A stretch of 64,000 nucleotides of DNA from Metaphire vulgaris (taxonomy: Eukaryota > Annelida > Clitellata > Crassiclitellata > Megascolecidae). The stretch is from NCBI GenBank assembly GCA_018105865.1, contig CM030833.1, positions 15,319,381 to 15,383,380 of the forward strand, given 5' to 3'. The notes below the pieces were generated by a model, which had not been told where the DNA came from, did no database searches, and saw only the letters and a program-made list of their open reading frames with translations. Shown piece after piece: positions 1 through 34,342 of the stretch (position 1 is the stretch's first letter; each line of letters opens with the position of its first letter). The position numbers and the translations under genes are program-made.

Positions 1-279
1 GAGTTGAAGCGGAGCATTTTCTTTCATCGTCAGTAAGGGGCAAACACCCTTCGATACACACATATTCTCCGAAAACTAGCATTCCAATTCCAACACTTTA
101 CAAAACCTAGCTATGCATTATCGTCATAACCAGATGGTGCCTTTTGCAAGCAGCCACGTACCGTAGGCTTCTTTGACTCTATTTCCAGCAATGCTTGAAA
201 TTAAAAGCGGCCACTCTCACTATTATATATATATATATCCCGTTCTTCTAGTTCTCTTTTACTCAGTCTTTTGTGAGAC

Positions 280-668
280 GCATGTGAAAACAAACGGATA
301 AGAAGGATCATAAGAGTTGGCTATAAAGAGCATGTAACAAACAAAGAAATCAGAGACAGGACGTAACAACCCTTCGTCAGTAACATCGTAAGAAAGAAAA
401 GAATGGAATGGCTGGGACATATATTGCGAATGGAAAACGAAAGACTGCCAAAAATAGCATACTATCATAAACAGGAGGGTAAAAGAAGTCAAGGACGACA
501 GAGAACAAGATGAACGGACTGCATAAGCAAAGACCTCAACACGGTGGGGCTCAAGCTGGAAGGGAAAACAACCGGAAGAAATAGGACGACTCTGGAGGAA
601 CTGGCGAGCAACAGAGACAAGTGGAGAGAAATCGTTTCGGAATCAACGACTGGACACAGTCAAAGATG
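280..668 (+). mobile_element. Non-LTR retrotransposon relic (C-terminal end of ORF2)
   Basis: In the + frames it reads RRIIRVGYKEHVTNKEIRDRT then KKRMEWLGHILRMENERLP, later GRQRTR and EELASNRDKWREIVSEST. This is the post-reverse-transcriptase tail common in LINE families (W-x-GHILRM). Stops and frameshifts show it is dead. A short GA tract follows. Confidence 0.75.
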
Positions 669-1639
669 ACAGAGAGAGAGAGAGAGAGTTTGTGATTTAG
701 GCACTTATCCTTCCTTTTGACTACTTGTATTTAAATAAAATCTCGCTATTTCCAACATTATCGTAATTATCATTTTAAAGTTTCCGAAATGAGCATAGCA
801 GGTATGAAAGAATAGATACGAAAGAAACTATAACGTTATTTTACCTCCATGCATACAGTATTTCATCACAAGCTGTAGGAACATGTTACACTTGCATTCT
901 CTATTTCAATCTCCCTAAGACAGCGACAATTTGGACTTATTATGCTTTGTGCAAATCTTCTCTACAATACTTAGCATCGTTACTACCGGACCTTCGACTA
1001 GAACATCAGTGGCGCAAACGATTGAAATCTAAAATTATTTTCTAGATAGAGACGCTGAGTGTCAAGGAACAAGGGCGTTCCAAGAGAAAGGGGAGAAGGC
1101 GCATCTAGGGACAGGTACTTTGAAGCTACAGTATCATATGAGATGCAGATGCACTGGTTTCCTGATTCATTACAAAGAGGTAAACTAGTTGACCGATTTT
1201 CTCACGTCAGATTATGGTAATACGACGTCGGGACTTGTTTATTGATAGGTCTACTTTAATCTACCAGTAATGCTGTAGACGTGGGTGTGACCAATCGATC
1301 TGCCAATTAATTTACAGTAATATAGTATATTAACAATGGAATGCATTATATCGGTATTCCAATTAGGCGGTTGCGTGACGTGACTTATAGTAATGAAGCA
1401 TTGTAGATTTAATATTGATATCTCGCGTAAGTTATGTTTACAGTGTGCATAATTGTGTTTACAGTCAAGTCGTTATGACGCTCCATGTAACTTTACAGTT
1501 GTCGTTACGGCTACGGACAGGTAGTTGTATTTGAAGGAGAGATCATCGAAGAGAGTAATACACAATAGGTTCCATGCGTCAGCAATTGCCACATGTGGAT
1601 AAACTTTAATTAACGTAGTTGAGCTCTGTTTTTCGCTCA

Positions 1640-2320
1640 ATTCAAAATACCAACAACACCTTTGACGGTACTAATTTAAAAGATAGTGATTAGCAAACTC
1701 TTCCGAGAGAGATGCCAATGTGCAGTCGGCACTAAATTATACATTAAGATGGAATGATGAATATGGAGTTGAATACCAGTTGTTATGGCCTTTCAGGAAT
1801 TTAATAGATTGAACTAGAAGGGGAAGTATAAGTGCCAGTTTGTAGAGCAAGAAGCTTTCTACAGCAACATTTCTCTTATCAGCAACCGCTATTACATGTA
1901 GGTCTAAATTGTCACTAAAATGAACTTGACCCTCAAATGATACGTCAATCAATAGAATTTCCTCAAGATTAATCATAGTTAACTTAATTGAAATGTCTTT
2001 TTACCCCTTTTAAGATGCCAACAACACTATTGACGGCACTAACTTAGCAGATAGTCATTGAAAAATTGTTACGAGACATGTTTTGTGCCGCCGGCATCTA
2101 ATTATGCCTTACGATGTAAAAATAAATACAAAGTTAAATATCAGTTGTTAAAAAAACTTTTAGTAACAGAATACAGTTGACTATGCGGATAAGTATAAGC
2201 ACGAGTGAGTGGAGCAAGGAGCTTCCTAGCAACGGGAAGATATTTCGCTCATCAGCAGTCGCTAATTACGTTCGACACATATTGTTAGTGCAGTGACATA
2301 GTTAACTTTCCAGAAAATTT
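1640..2320. repeat. Tandem pair of about 340-bp units
   Basis: The unit beginning near 1650 (CCAACAACACCTTTGACGG) recurs near 2018 (CCAACAACACTATTGACGG), both followed by the CTAA-TTA-GCA and GGAGCAAG/GAGCTT-like blocks. A single related copy lies at 22278-22640. Confidence 0.55.
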
Positions 2321-2616
2321 CACAACTTATAAAAGTTGCCTCATTTGCTCAGACAAACTTTGACGTATTCTTACCACAGCCTTCGTTCGTTATGCAATCT
2401 GAGGCCTGAATCGTAGATTTCAAGATTTGTAATTAATTTTGAATCACAATTTTATTCATCCATCCTTCGACTGCCGAATTTCTAGAAAAACCTGTTGCGT
2501 GCAATACTTGTATTTTGCTAGTAGAAAATTTTAAAAATATTGGCGATAATGAAATTTCTTGAATACGCAGGGGTATATTGGGGTACTATAATATGCGGAG
2601 TTGCGATCGCACTCAC

Positions 2617-2692
2617 CTTTATCGGCGCCAGAATTGAAGGCAATTGCGTCAGAAATGACGATGATGAAGATGGAGAGGATAAGGCGATGCAT
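2617..2692 (-). CDS. Exon 1 (signal peptide) of a second, tandem thrombospondin gene; remainder off the left edge
   Basis: Identical in coding sequence to exon 1 of the complete gene at 25716-25791: ATG at 2692-2690, a hydrophobic signal peptide, 25 codons plus one base, then GTGAGT-type donor (GTGAGTGCG). It lies 2.66 kb downstream of the complete gene's stop on the same strand, so it cannot be part of that transcript's 5' end. The simplest reading is the first exon of a downstream paralogue; a dead exon duplicate is the alternative. Confidence 0.65.
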
Positions 2693-3073
2693 CCTCAATT
2701 GACTTCAATTTAATATATGTCGTTTATGAACTCACTCGACGTTGCAATGTCAGTGTGTCAGATTCATCTGCACACTGCAATGACACGCGAGTGCACACAA
2801 ACACGCACGCTAGCGATCACGTTGAAGGAGTCTAGAAGATTGGAAGAACTCAAACTTTTCTTATCAAATGCAGCCGAGCATTCGTCTGGCTATTAACTCT
2901 AGCGCTGTCTCAACAAAATGAGAAGAGAATTTGAAAGTCTTCTAAGTTGAACGCACTGTCTCTGCGCCGATCAGCAGACGCCAACTGACGCTGAAGTCTC
3001 CGCATCAGTTCAGCCTCAGCAGCCGAGTCGACCTCGTGACCGACCTAGAAACTTTCATGATCGTTTGACCGAT
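2693..3073 (-). promoter_or_regulatory. Duplicated thrombospondin promoter / 5' UTR block
   Basis: About 380 bp upstream of the second exon 1, differing from 25792-26171 at only about five or six positions by eye. Homology ends abruptly at GATCGTTT-ACCGA (3073 versus 26171). Confidence 0.6.
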
Positions 3074-5347
3074 TTATTAAGAGACCTTGGAGCCTTAACT
3101 TTTATCCGCCTGAAGGATTATTAGCAGAAAATGTTATTTTGTCCAGGAGTGTCCAATCTTTTTCGTATGTAGAGCCACATGTAGGTGAACTGCTTGACTT
3201 GTTTCAAAGGTGCCCCATCTATAGCAATAGAGAAGTTTTTTGGTTGGTTTGCTATGTGTTGTCGTAAGAAGGATAGTGTCCAATTAATGCAAAACCTGTA
3301 TTTACCGCGCCATATAAGAACTCGCATATATCGACATCATAAAGTCCTTCCCGAGCTCATAGGGGATAGGCAAACCTCGGGTTTCCTGAATCGACGCTGA
3401 TCTCCGTTTCAAGGCCCTAAGCGAGGCGATTGGTGCAGATTACACGGTACAGGGCCAGTGTTCTCATGCAGTGCGCCTAAGCAGATTAAAGGGATTAATC
3501 CGCTACACAGTTGCCACCGCCATGTAAAGAGTGAAGCCTTAGTGGATCTTAGAGGCTCCAACAGGACTTGAACATCGTTCATTCAGCGTGCACCTCCATG
3601 GTGTAACCACTTCTGCCATCTTCCTCCTCCGCCATCAGACGGATATGTCAAGCTTCAACTAGGGGGGCTTGAGCCAGCGTCGTAAGCTTCATAACGGGGT
3701 CTAAAAAATTTTGAGGATAATACTGAATTCATATCTTCAGATTTCGAGCATTTCTTCAGATTGACAACGGCACCATTTGAATTCACCCTCCCCAACTAAT
3801 AAACTGCTTCCATCGCTCCTGCGCGAATCTCACGATCAGTACAGGGGCTACGCCAATAGCCACCAGTTTCGGGAGCGAGGTATGGGCGAAGCCCCATCTG
3901 CCCAAATTTGTAATACTAGATTCAAGTACAGTATTGTACTTTGGAGTAAATTTGCATACTTTAATGACAGCTCGCACGCCATCACAATACCGACCCAATC
4001 AAATAAAATTCCTAATGATTCTGCAAGACTTGTCCAACTACAGTAGTCTTGGCCTCATCAGAGGAAGACCCAACTATTGCTCCTCTTGTGACTGTGTTAA
4101 TGGACATCAAGACAGACACGTACGTGCATCCCATTTATTCCAACTGTTGAGTTTGGGAGGCTCGTCGTGAGCTCCCATAGTGGGGTCTGTGACTAAGCCT
4201 CGGCTGTAGACGTTTTGAACAATATTGGAGTTAGACTTGACTTTGGCGCATATTTTAAGGATATTAATTGTGATTTATTATTGAGTGTCAAAGGTTGAAT
4301 TACAAGTAATGTCTATATCGATTATGTCGATAATTAATCACTCCACCACCTCACCGAATAGAATTTCTCATAAGTTTTGCACAAATGGTCTTAGGCTGAA
4401 TATGGTCCCTCGTGCCCCATCGCAGCTACGCTAGTGATGTGAGACTAAGGCGAAAGAGAAAAGTGCGGCATTTGCAACCTCTCACGTCACTGCTCAGGAG
4501 CCTATTCCGTCATATAAACAGGAGGCTAAACGTATGACCATTAATTATATTAAATATCATTATCGCATTAGTACTATATTTATTCTTTGACGATCATTTA
4601 ACAAACAAAAATCCATCTAGTATATACTACGGCGACATCTTTTGTCAATTTTCTAACCGATTACTGTTTTCATAGAAATATAACTTCTTGTCATTTGAGG
4701 GAAATGAATTCTTCATAAATAACTATTAATTGCTGCAGCTCTTGTGCAGCAAAGTCTGAATTGTCAAAAGCGGCCAAAGATCTTTCTTTCACGGGCAGAT
4801 GTCAAAATTTACGAGACTATCTGACACAAAACCACTGCTTCATTTAACGTTCATCAACTCTGGTGACTTTCCAATCATCTGATATTTCATCTGAAAAGAG
4901 ACGGAAAACATCAAAAATCCGTATCTCATAAAAGATTTACACAGATGGTTTTAATTAGTACTAGAAAATTTAATCTGAATTGAAATTTCTTAATTTTCAC
5001 CATTTAATGTCTAAATAAATTATTGTCATTTAGTTTTTTGTTTCATCATGCACTGCCACGGACAAGGAGATTGACTAGACGAATTTTTACTTGACAAAAC
5101 GCTTAAAATAAGTTCTTCCTGTTAATACTGCTTTCCTTAGAGCTGAAGAAAATGACAGGACATTATTCTGCATTCCATAAAATGAATTGCCGTCTGTCAA
5201 GTTTCTAAACTGCAATTATCATCAAATACTTACATGTGAATTCTGATAACTTCTGTCGGGCCATCTCTAGATCAATTCTATAGCTATCTTTCTTTAAAAT
5301 AACTGTGAGCTAAACACTATTGTCTACACAAAGGACGTGGTATAGTA
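3074..5347. other. Intergenic region between the thrombospondin 3' end and the second promoter
   Basis: A/T-rich DNA without a supported exon on either strand, apart from the SINE head at 3545-3640. Confidence 0.5.
3545..3640 (-). mobile_element. tRNA-derived SINE head
   Basis: On the minus strand there is an A-box-like TGGCAGAAGTGG (3618-3607) and a good B box GTTCAAGTCC (about 3573-3564) at tRNA-like spacing. There is no intact acceptor stem, so a SINE rather than a tRNA gene. Confidence 0.5.
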
Positions 5348-5353
5348 TTTATT
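5348..5353 (-). terminator. Candidate poly(A) signal of the thrombospondin gene
   Basis: AATAAA on the minus strand begins two bases after the stop codon. That would give a very short 3' UTR; more distal signals are possible in the A/T-rich 4.9-5.3 kb stretch. Confidence 0.35.
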
Positions 5354-5355
5354 TG

Positions 5356-25791
<20,436 letters not shown>

Positions 25792-26171
25792 CCTCAATTG
25801 ACTTCAATTTAATATATGTCGTTTATGAACTCACTCGACGTTGCAATGTCAATGTGTCAGATTCATCTGCACACTGCAATGACACGCGAGTGCACACAAA
25901 TACGCACGCTAGCGATCACGTTGAAGGAGTCTAGAAGATTGGAAGAACTCAAACTTTTCTTATCAAATGCAGCCGAGCATTCGTCTGGCTATTAACTCTA
26001 GCGCCGTCTCAACAAAATGAGAAGAGAATTTGAAAGTCTTCTAAGTTGAACGCACTGTCTCTGCGCCGATCAGCAGACGCCAACTGACGCTGAAGTCTCC
26101 GCATCAGTTCAGCTTCAGCAGCCGAGTCGACCTCGTGACCGACCTAGAAACTTTCATGATCGTTTAACCGA
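25792..26171 (-). promoter_or_regulatory. 5' UTR and promoter region of the complete thrombospondin gene
   Basis: Region directly upstream of the exon 1 ATG. About 380 bp is almost identical to 2693-3073, while sequence beyond (from 26172) is unrelated, which marks the limits of the conserved unit. No clear TATA box; it contains CpG-rich stretches. The transcription start is not defined. Confidence 0.5.
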
Positions 26172-28040
<1,869 letters not shown>

Positions 28041-28731
28041 TTCCTGGTGCGCTGGCCGCCGAGAAGCTTGTGAGGCGTTTATTTAGCCCCGGAAGTCTTC
28101 ATAGGCGTGATACGACCTGAAGACAGATAGACGAGTGACCTTTGCTAGTTCTTTGCTCAAATCTCGCGAGACGATCGACGAACTTAATAGGCCTGTGTCG
28201 TCTGGCCTCGGCGTCTCTGCTTCCAATCAAAGAAGCTTCTCAGTCGGCATTTTCTGTGCGCGGCGACAGGTGGTCGTGTGTCTTCGCGCCAATAATCCAG
28301 GTTTTTATTATGGAAGGAAACTCTCCAAGAAGTTGAGACAGCAGGTCATAATAAAAGACGAATGGCAGAACGGAAACGGCAGAAAGGAAATTGGAGATTT
28401 CTGCACGCTGAAACAAGCTTTCGTCGCATCGCATCTATAATCAAGATGCTTTTGCATGCGGGATCATAAAAGCATGCCGACATTTCTATTTTGATTTATG
28501 TCGCTTCTGGCCTGTTATGATGTTATCCGTCTATTGTCATAACTTTCTCAGTTCAGAAAATACTAGACATTCCAAGCGCTGATTATGATTTAGTGTGGTG
28601 GTAATTTGTCGGTCTTACCGAAATTCCTCTCAATAGGTGTACTTTAATACCATACCAAGCAGGATTAAGCACTAAACTGACGGAGCGGTAGCCTAGTATT
28701 CTGCATTTTAGGGTCTCCCTAATAGTTAGGT

Positions 28732-29043
28732 CAGTGACGTAGTCAAGGGGAGTTGGGAGTTAAAATCCCCTTGGCTGCCGACGAAAAATTGTTTAAACTG
28801 TTTCCATATTTTTGGACGCGGTTTGGGGTCAACCCCCCCTGGTTGGCTCCCAACCCAAAATTTCTAAGAGCTATAGAATGTAAAGGTGTAAGATGGCGAC
28901 CTGTTTTGCTTGTCAGCATCTGCAAGAAAAAATACAGGAAGGAAAGATGAGGATGACCTTTTCTGCTTGTCAAGATTTTTTCGAAGTTGGTTACGATCAA
29001 AACCAACCCCTCCCCCTTTCCGGAAATCCTGGCTACGCCATTG
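28732..29043. mobile_element. MITE with CAGTGACGTAG ends
   Basis: Left CAGTGACGTAGTCA and right TGGCTACGCCATTG are inverted; flanks AGTTAGGT / AGTTTGTT are an imperfect 8-bp duplication. Two reverse copies of the GACAAGCAAAAAAGGTC motif lie inside (28897, 28953). Confidence 0.65.
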
Positions 29044-30020
29044 AGTTTGTTACTGTCATGAAATTCTGGAAATGAAAATGAGGCAAGTAACAACTGGCAG
29101 GTTTGATCTATTAAATTCGCGTATAAAAGATGGAGACCTATCCTTGTGAAAAGGCGCGAATTCGTTGTTTGAATCCGTGTAAACAGGCTGAGAGGATGCC
29201 ACAGCATATTTATGGCATCTGGAAACCAACACTACACCAACTCACTTCTTATCTGTACTTTTCCCCTTTCCCCTCCCCATTCCATCTCCCCTATCCACGC
29301 TGGTAATATTTCCAACAGAAATGTTAGTTATCTGTAATGCTGATCCAGATTTGGGCAAAGTTTCACCCTATCTGACTAAATGCACCTTCTTAGCGAATCG
29401 TGAAGAACTTCAATTGCAGTGTAACGGTGATGGCCTAACTGACTGACGGTGCACTGGAATAACGGAAATTTTACATTTTCTGCCAATATGTTTAATGAGA
29501 AAAAGTTCAAGTTGCTTGAACAGTGTTTCAAAGTATACATCGACATTCATTTCAGACAAATTTAATTTCAACCAGTTAGCATGGCTCAACGTATAGGCTA
29601 TTCATATTGCATTGGCTATCAAAATTAACCTTATTAAGGTGTCTGTTACATTCTAATTTTTATTCAAATTGATTTAGCATCGGCCTCTACCGCTGTTTTT
29701 GTTGACTAGCAAAATCTTGCAAATTTTCATCCTAGTTCTGATTGCATGACTTGTTCCTAGAGCAATTTTAATTGATTCAAGTGAAAAATTGCTGTTATTT
29801 CCCAGTACGGATAGCAAAAGACAGAATATTTATTGTTTGCACGGACAAAGAACGCTTTACTTGCATCAAGAATAAACAAAAATAGCCTCCGTTTGTACAG
29901 AACAGCACAGATGATGACCATGGGGCCTACGATGACAACGCATTCGGCATTTTTATGAATCAATCAATCATCAATTATTCAATCAATGACTATGTTTCAT
30001 TTACCCTTTGCTGTCAAGGC

Positions 30021-30124
<104 letters not shown>

Positions 30125-30148
30125 TTTCAGATTATTTTATGTTTTGAG

Positions 30149-30414
30149 CAGAGCCGTAGCTAGGTGAGGCAGGGGTAAGCTGCCCCAGGTGCCGTCTTGG
30201 AGGGGCACTAGAAACTATGATTATATAAAGTTAAACGCCCGTCGAAGGTATTGCCATTAAGACAAGCAAAAAAGTTTATCACCCGCTTTCTGTACTACGT
30301 ACCTCTCCAGACTCCAACGTCGAGAAAAGGTCATCAATTTTTCAGTTTTTAAAACTATTGTGGCGAAAAATTTATACCTTGCTCTGGGCACCAAAACTCT
30401 AGCTGCGGTCTCTG
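30149..30414. mobile_element. MITE (CAGAGCCGTAGC family)
   Basis: Ends CAGAGCCGTAGCTAGG / CTAGCTGCGGTCTCTG, perfect 8-bp target duplication GTTTTGAG at 30141-30148 and 30415-30422. Confidence 0.8.
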
Positions 30415-30994
30415 GTTTTGAGTTAATAATAATAATAATAACTGAAATTTAAATAATTTAGTTGGATTTCTCATAGCTGAAAGCCACTATCACTCATAGA
30501 CTCTCTATTCCAGCTTTCGTTAACCCGCTACAGCTGTTATCTTTGATTCTACAACAACAAAACAAGTTATTCGCAAAATTGTATAAGCCTAAATATAAAT
30601 CAGACTTGCATTTAAATTACCAATCTAATAATATCCCATTGAACTTAAGTTAGGCCTACTTTTATAGGCATTTAGGCTAGTAGCTGATAACGTCTTATCA
30701 TCTAAACTTTTCTAAAGTAATTCTGTATTCTGTCCGGTTGTCTATTAGGCCTACTCGGGCGCTAAAGATAGGTTGCTTGTACCTTCCAACGCGTTTCTTA
30801 AACAATTTTTTCATGTCCTCGAGTAACAGTATACTGTACTATAGGGGATAATTTATTATGTGGTACTTTCGCTTTGTTAGTCAATAGCCTGTGGGTCTAT
30901 ATTAGATCTCCTCTTACTCTCCGTTTCTCAAGAGTATATAGTCGATCCACAATGCGTTAGCCTTTCTTCGTAGCTTAAATCTTTTACATCCTTT

Positions 30995-31176
30995 CAGAGC
31001 CGTAGCTAGGTGGGGGCAGGGAGAAAGCTGCCCCGGGCGCCGTCTCGGAGAGAGGACGCCAGAAAACAGGACTGTAACAAGTCGAAAAAAGGTCACCATT
31101 TTTTCAGTTTTTAAACAATTTGGGGCAAAAAATGTATACCTTGCCCCGGGCGCCAAATACTCTAGTTACGACTCTG
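30995..31176. mobile_element. MITE (CAGAGCCGTAGC family), second copy
   Basis: Same family as 30149-30414 (CAGAGCCGTAGCTAGG / CTAGTTACGACTCTG). Target duplication CATCCTTT / CATCCCTT. Confidence 0.8.
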
Positions 31177-31184
31177 CATCCCTT

Positions 31185-32435
31185 GATCATCTTGACTAGC
31201 TCTGCGTTGAACTCTTTCCAAATTTCTAAAATCAAAAATCAAAAATGGATTTCATGTCTTAATACAATATTCCAAATGTCGACGCACCATTTGAGTCTGA
31301 CGACTACATATAGGCCTAGTCTCGTCATTATTTTTTATCACTGCTCACTGCATTCCTCTTGATTATTCCCACGGATTTGGTTGCCTCCTCTCTTCTTAGT
31401 TGCTTCAGCTCTTTGAAATAGAAATCAACGACCTCACGTTGGCCCTTCCCCTAACGATCACGCCCTATGAGATTGATCACCGCTTTTGACAAAGTTCTTG
31501 AAAATAGGCCACTTCTGGTCTGTGAGTACGGAGTGCGGTTATCCTGTTCCTCCTAGCTGTTATCAGAACAGTTCATTCACTAGATAAGGCACTCGCATCG
31601 CTATCTGCCCGAGGCACGCTTTTATTTTCCTTTCGTTAGGTGGCGCCACTGCAATCACGACACTGAACTTCGCTGCTTCGATTGTTGTCGACGGTGAGAA
31701 AGAGAAAGAAGGCATCAATAACGATACGCCTATGACCTAAGGGAAAGGCGGGAGCGAACGAAGAAAAGACGAGTAACGCGTGGGGGTTAATGTGCCTCTG
31801 AAGGGAGAAAGAAAGAAGGGAGTAGGAGTAGGAGTAGGAGGAAGAGGGGAAGCTTTGAGTGAAGGAAGTCTTATGTGGAATGGACGTCGTTTTATCTCAA
31901 CCACAGGATCCATTCCGAGTCGACCGCCGTCCGGAGATTAGAGCGGTACTTGATTGGACCAGAGACGCAAGACGCGCGGGGAATGAAAGGCCCCGCCGTG
32001 AGCGCCTCCGCCCTCTACCGCCGCCGCCGCCGCCGACGCAAAGAGACAATGGCGCTTAGGCACGAAATAATTAAACCAGAACTATACCAGAAACATAGAC
32101 AGAAAGATGCGAAGAGATATACGCACGCAGAGAGACAGGAAGACAGATGCGAAGACATGCATACACGCAGAGAGACAGGCATGCAGACAGACATGCGAAG
32201 ACATGTACACTGTACATGTCTTCGCATCTGTCTGCATTGTACATTGTACATGCAGGCATGCAAAGAGATAGACGCAACGATCTTCAGAAAGGCAGACAGA
32301 TGCAGAAAAACTCTAAAATCGTAAAAGCATTAGCGCAGTTGAACGTAGACTCACTACTGTAGGCCGGAGATTTTCAGATGCTATACGAAGACTCACGCAG
32401 GACACGCTGATTCACTGTTTCAAGATAATCGTTGG
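31185..32435. other. Intergenic DNA with a GC-rich island and an inverted repeat
   Basis: 31880-32050 is CpG-rich and includes a CCG triplet run. 32183-32235 is a near-perfect 53-bp palindrome within a purine-rich tandem region. No gene recognised. Confidence 0.5.
32183..32235. repeat. 53-bp near-perfect palindrome
   Basis: Arms GCAGACAGA..TGCGAAGACATG and its reverse complement, centred on GTACACTGTAC; the left arm has two extra bases. The surrounding GATGCGAAGACATG and GAGAGACAG units repeat at about 30-40 bp. Confidence 0.8.
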
Positions 32436-32619
32436 CAGGGGCGTAGCCAGGAATTTGATTTGGGAGGGTACAAATGTTTGGGGGAGGGTATAATCCTTAA
32501 CGATAAACCATATAAATTACATATAACCACATATAAATCACATATAAATTACCTAAAAACTTTATGGTAGATTGATTGGGGGTATATATACCGATATATA
32601 CCCCGTCGCTACGCCTCTG
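32436..32619. mobile_element. MITE (CAGGGGCGTAGC family)
   Basis: Ends CAGGGGCGTAGCC / GTCGCTACGCCTCTG with perfect 8-bp target duplication ATCGTTGG (32428-32435, 32620-32627). Confidence 0.85.
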
Positions 32620-33790
32620 ATCGTTGGAATAAAAAATACAGAAATTTGGCGAATAATCTGTTTAACAAAAACGGACACGATCTATAGAACAATTTCATGT
32701 TTTATTTTAGGTTTCTGAGGGGGTTCTTTTCCACCAAGTAAGTTGAAATAACCCGGATCAGCTGTCGGAGCAGAGAACTAACTTTCTTATATTTTTGTCA
32801 GCAGAAGTTAATTAGGATTTACATGTATTTAACACTGACGTTGGAAAATTCTGAAAAATTTTGGGCGTTGGAAAATTTGAATAAGTGCCGTGGATAGGAT
32901 AGAAGCGTGCTTTGAATCTATCCTCCTTGATAACTGATGGTCCCCGAATAACTACAGTATATTTCCATAGTTGAAAAAACCCGCATCCAAATTTGACTCG
33001 TGCGTGCAATTTATGGCTCGGAAGGCATGCATGAGGCCCTGCATTTCTCAATATAATATCATTATCATCATCATCATCATCATCCTCTTCCTACTCCTTC
33101 TTCTCCTTCGTAGCTGCCTGTCGTTGCAGGAGCTGATAATATAAGTGATGCGTGTTATTATGAAAGACATCAGAGTCTGCTCTGAAACCGAGACTCGTTC
33201 ATTCGAAGTATCTTCCCATATTCATTCCCTCCCCTCACACCTTTCCATCCTCCCTGTCCAAAAACTAATTCGTTCCGCTCTGTTTCGGCTAAACGTTCAA
33301 TTTGGTCATTTTCTTCAAAGCACGTGACCAGCTATATATATATAATATATATTGTAGGGTATATATATATATATTTTCTCTTCACGCATTATTCATAACT
33401 AAGTACCAAAGCCATTAAAATATTGTATATATCGTGAATATTGATCGACTGTTGGTTTAAAATATTCAACATTCATGTCAGACATTCGTTTAATCGCTTT
33501 AATACGGGCCTTAGTTTAGTTTCGGTATTCTGTATGGATATTTCCTGTCCGGTTTTCTCTTCGGCCTCAATTCTTCTTCTTTCTCCTTCTCCGCCTTCCA
33601 TCGTTCCGCCGTCTCTGTCTCCCTTCTCCTCGCTCTCTTATTTATTTATAGGCGAGAATTTTTGATCGATTGCAAATCGCTTCTCGTGAGGCTCTCCGGA
33701 AAACCAAATGAAAACGACCTCTGACATCTGATTGTCCCGGCGTTCATCACGACATTTCGTCCTAACCACCCCTAGCATGACCCCGTCTTT

Positions 33791-33862
<72 letters not shown>

Positions 33863-33956
33863 CTATATAAGCTCTTCTTCATTCCCGAAGGTCTTATGAG
33901 AAAAAATTGTCCGGAGACAAAAATTAATGTGTGTTAGCTCTCGTCAGGTTCCTCAT

Positions 33957-34042
<86 letters not shown>
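33791..34042. repeat. (TA)n and (CT)n(TA)n microsatellites
   Basis: (TA)n at about 33796-33857; (CT)n then (TA)n at 33961-34040. Confidence 0.95.
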
Positions 34043-34043
<1 letters not shown>

Positions 34044-34304
34044 TGCAACTTTATGATATGAGCAATTTTACCAACTGTTCCAGGTCACAATAATATGTCA
34101 AATGGACGAATTTTCAATGGACGAAGACTCAACATTTCGAACAGTTTTAGCATGTGAAGATCTATACATATGCGTATATATAGAGAAGGTTGCTTTGATA
34201 TAAGCGCATTACATCTGAACCGGTCCCGGACCATCGACTGTTTCAGCAGTCCTCTTCATAGACGCCTAATAATAACACTAATTGCGCTATATTGAAATTC
34301 ATGC

Positions 34305-34342
<38 letters not shown>

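Larger units (their letters stand above)
1..2600 (-). repeat. Diverged duplicate of thrombospondin intron 1 (matches 20527-25690)
   Basis: Collinear similarity to the complete gene's intron 1, roughly three quarters identical by eye. Examples: the GAAAGAAACTATAAC block (818 versus 21309), TTTTCTAG..AGAGA.GCTGAG (1038 versus 21620), and the AAACTCTTCCGAGA block (1696 versus 22329). Each copy has its own retroelement insertions (280-668 here, 20910-21165 there), so the duplication is older than those insertions. Confidence 0.6.

Noticed and set aside
3121..4170. Several short overlapping frames on both strands
   Set aside because: No domains, splice context or conservation visible; left unassigned.
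28135..28440. 101-codon + strand frame
   Set aside because: No family resemblance, no promoter or splice context; the length is compatible with chance.
28732..29207. 154-codon minus-strand frame
   Set aside because: It overlaps a MITE with inverted ends and lacks coding features.
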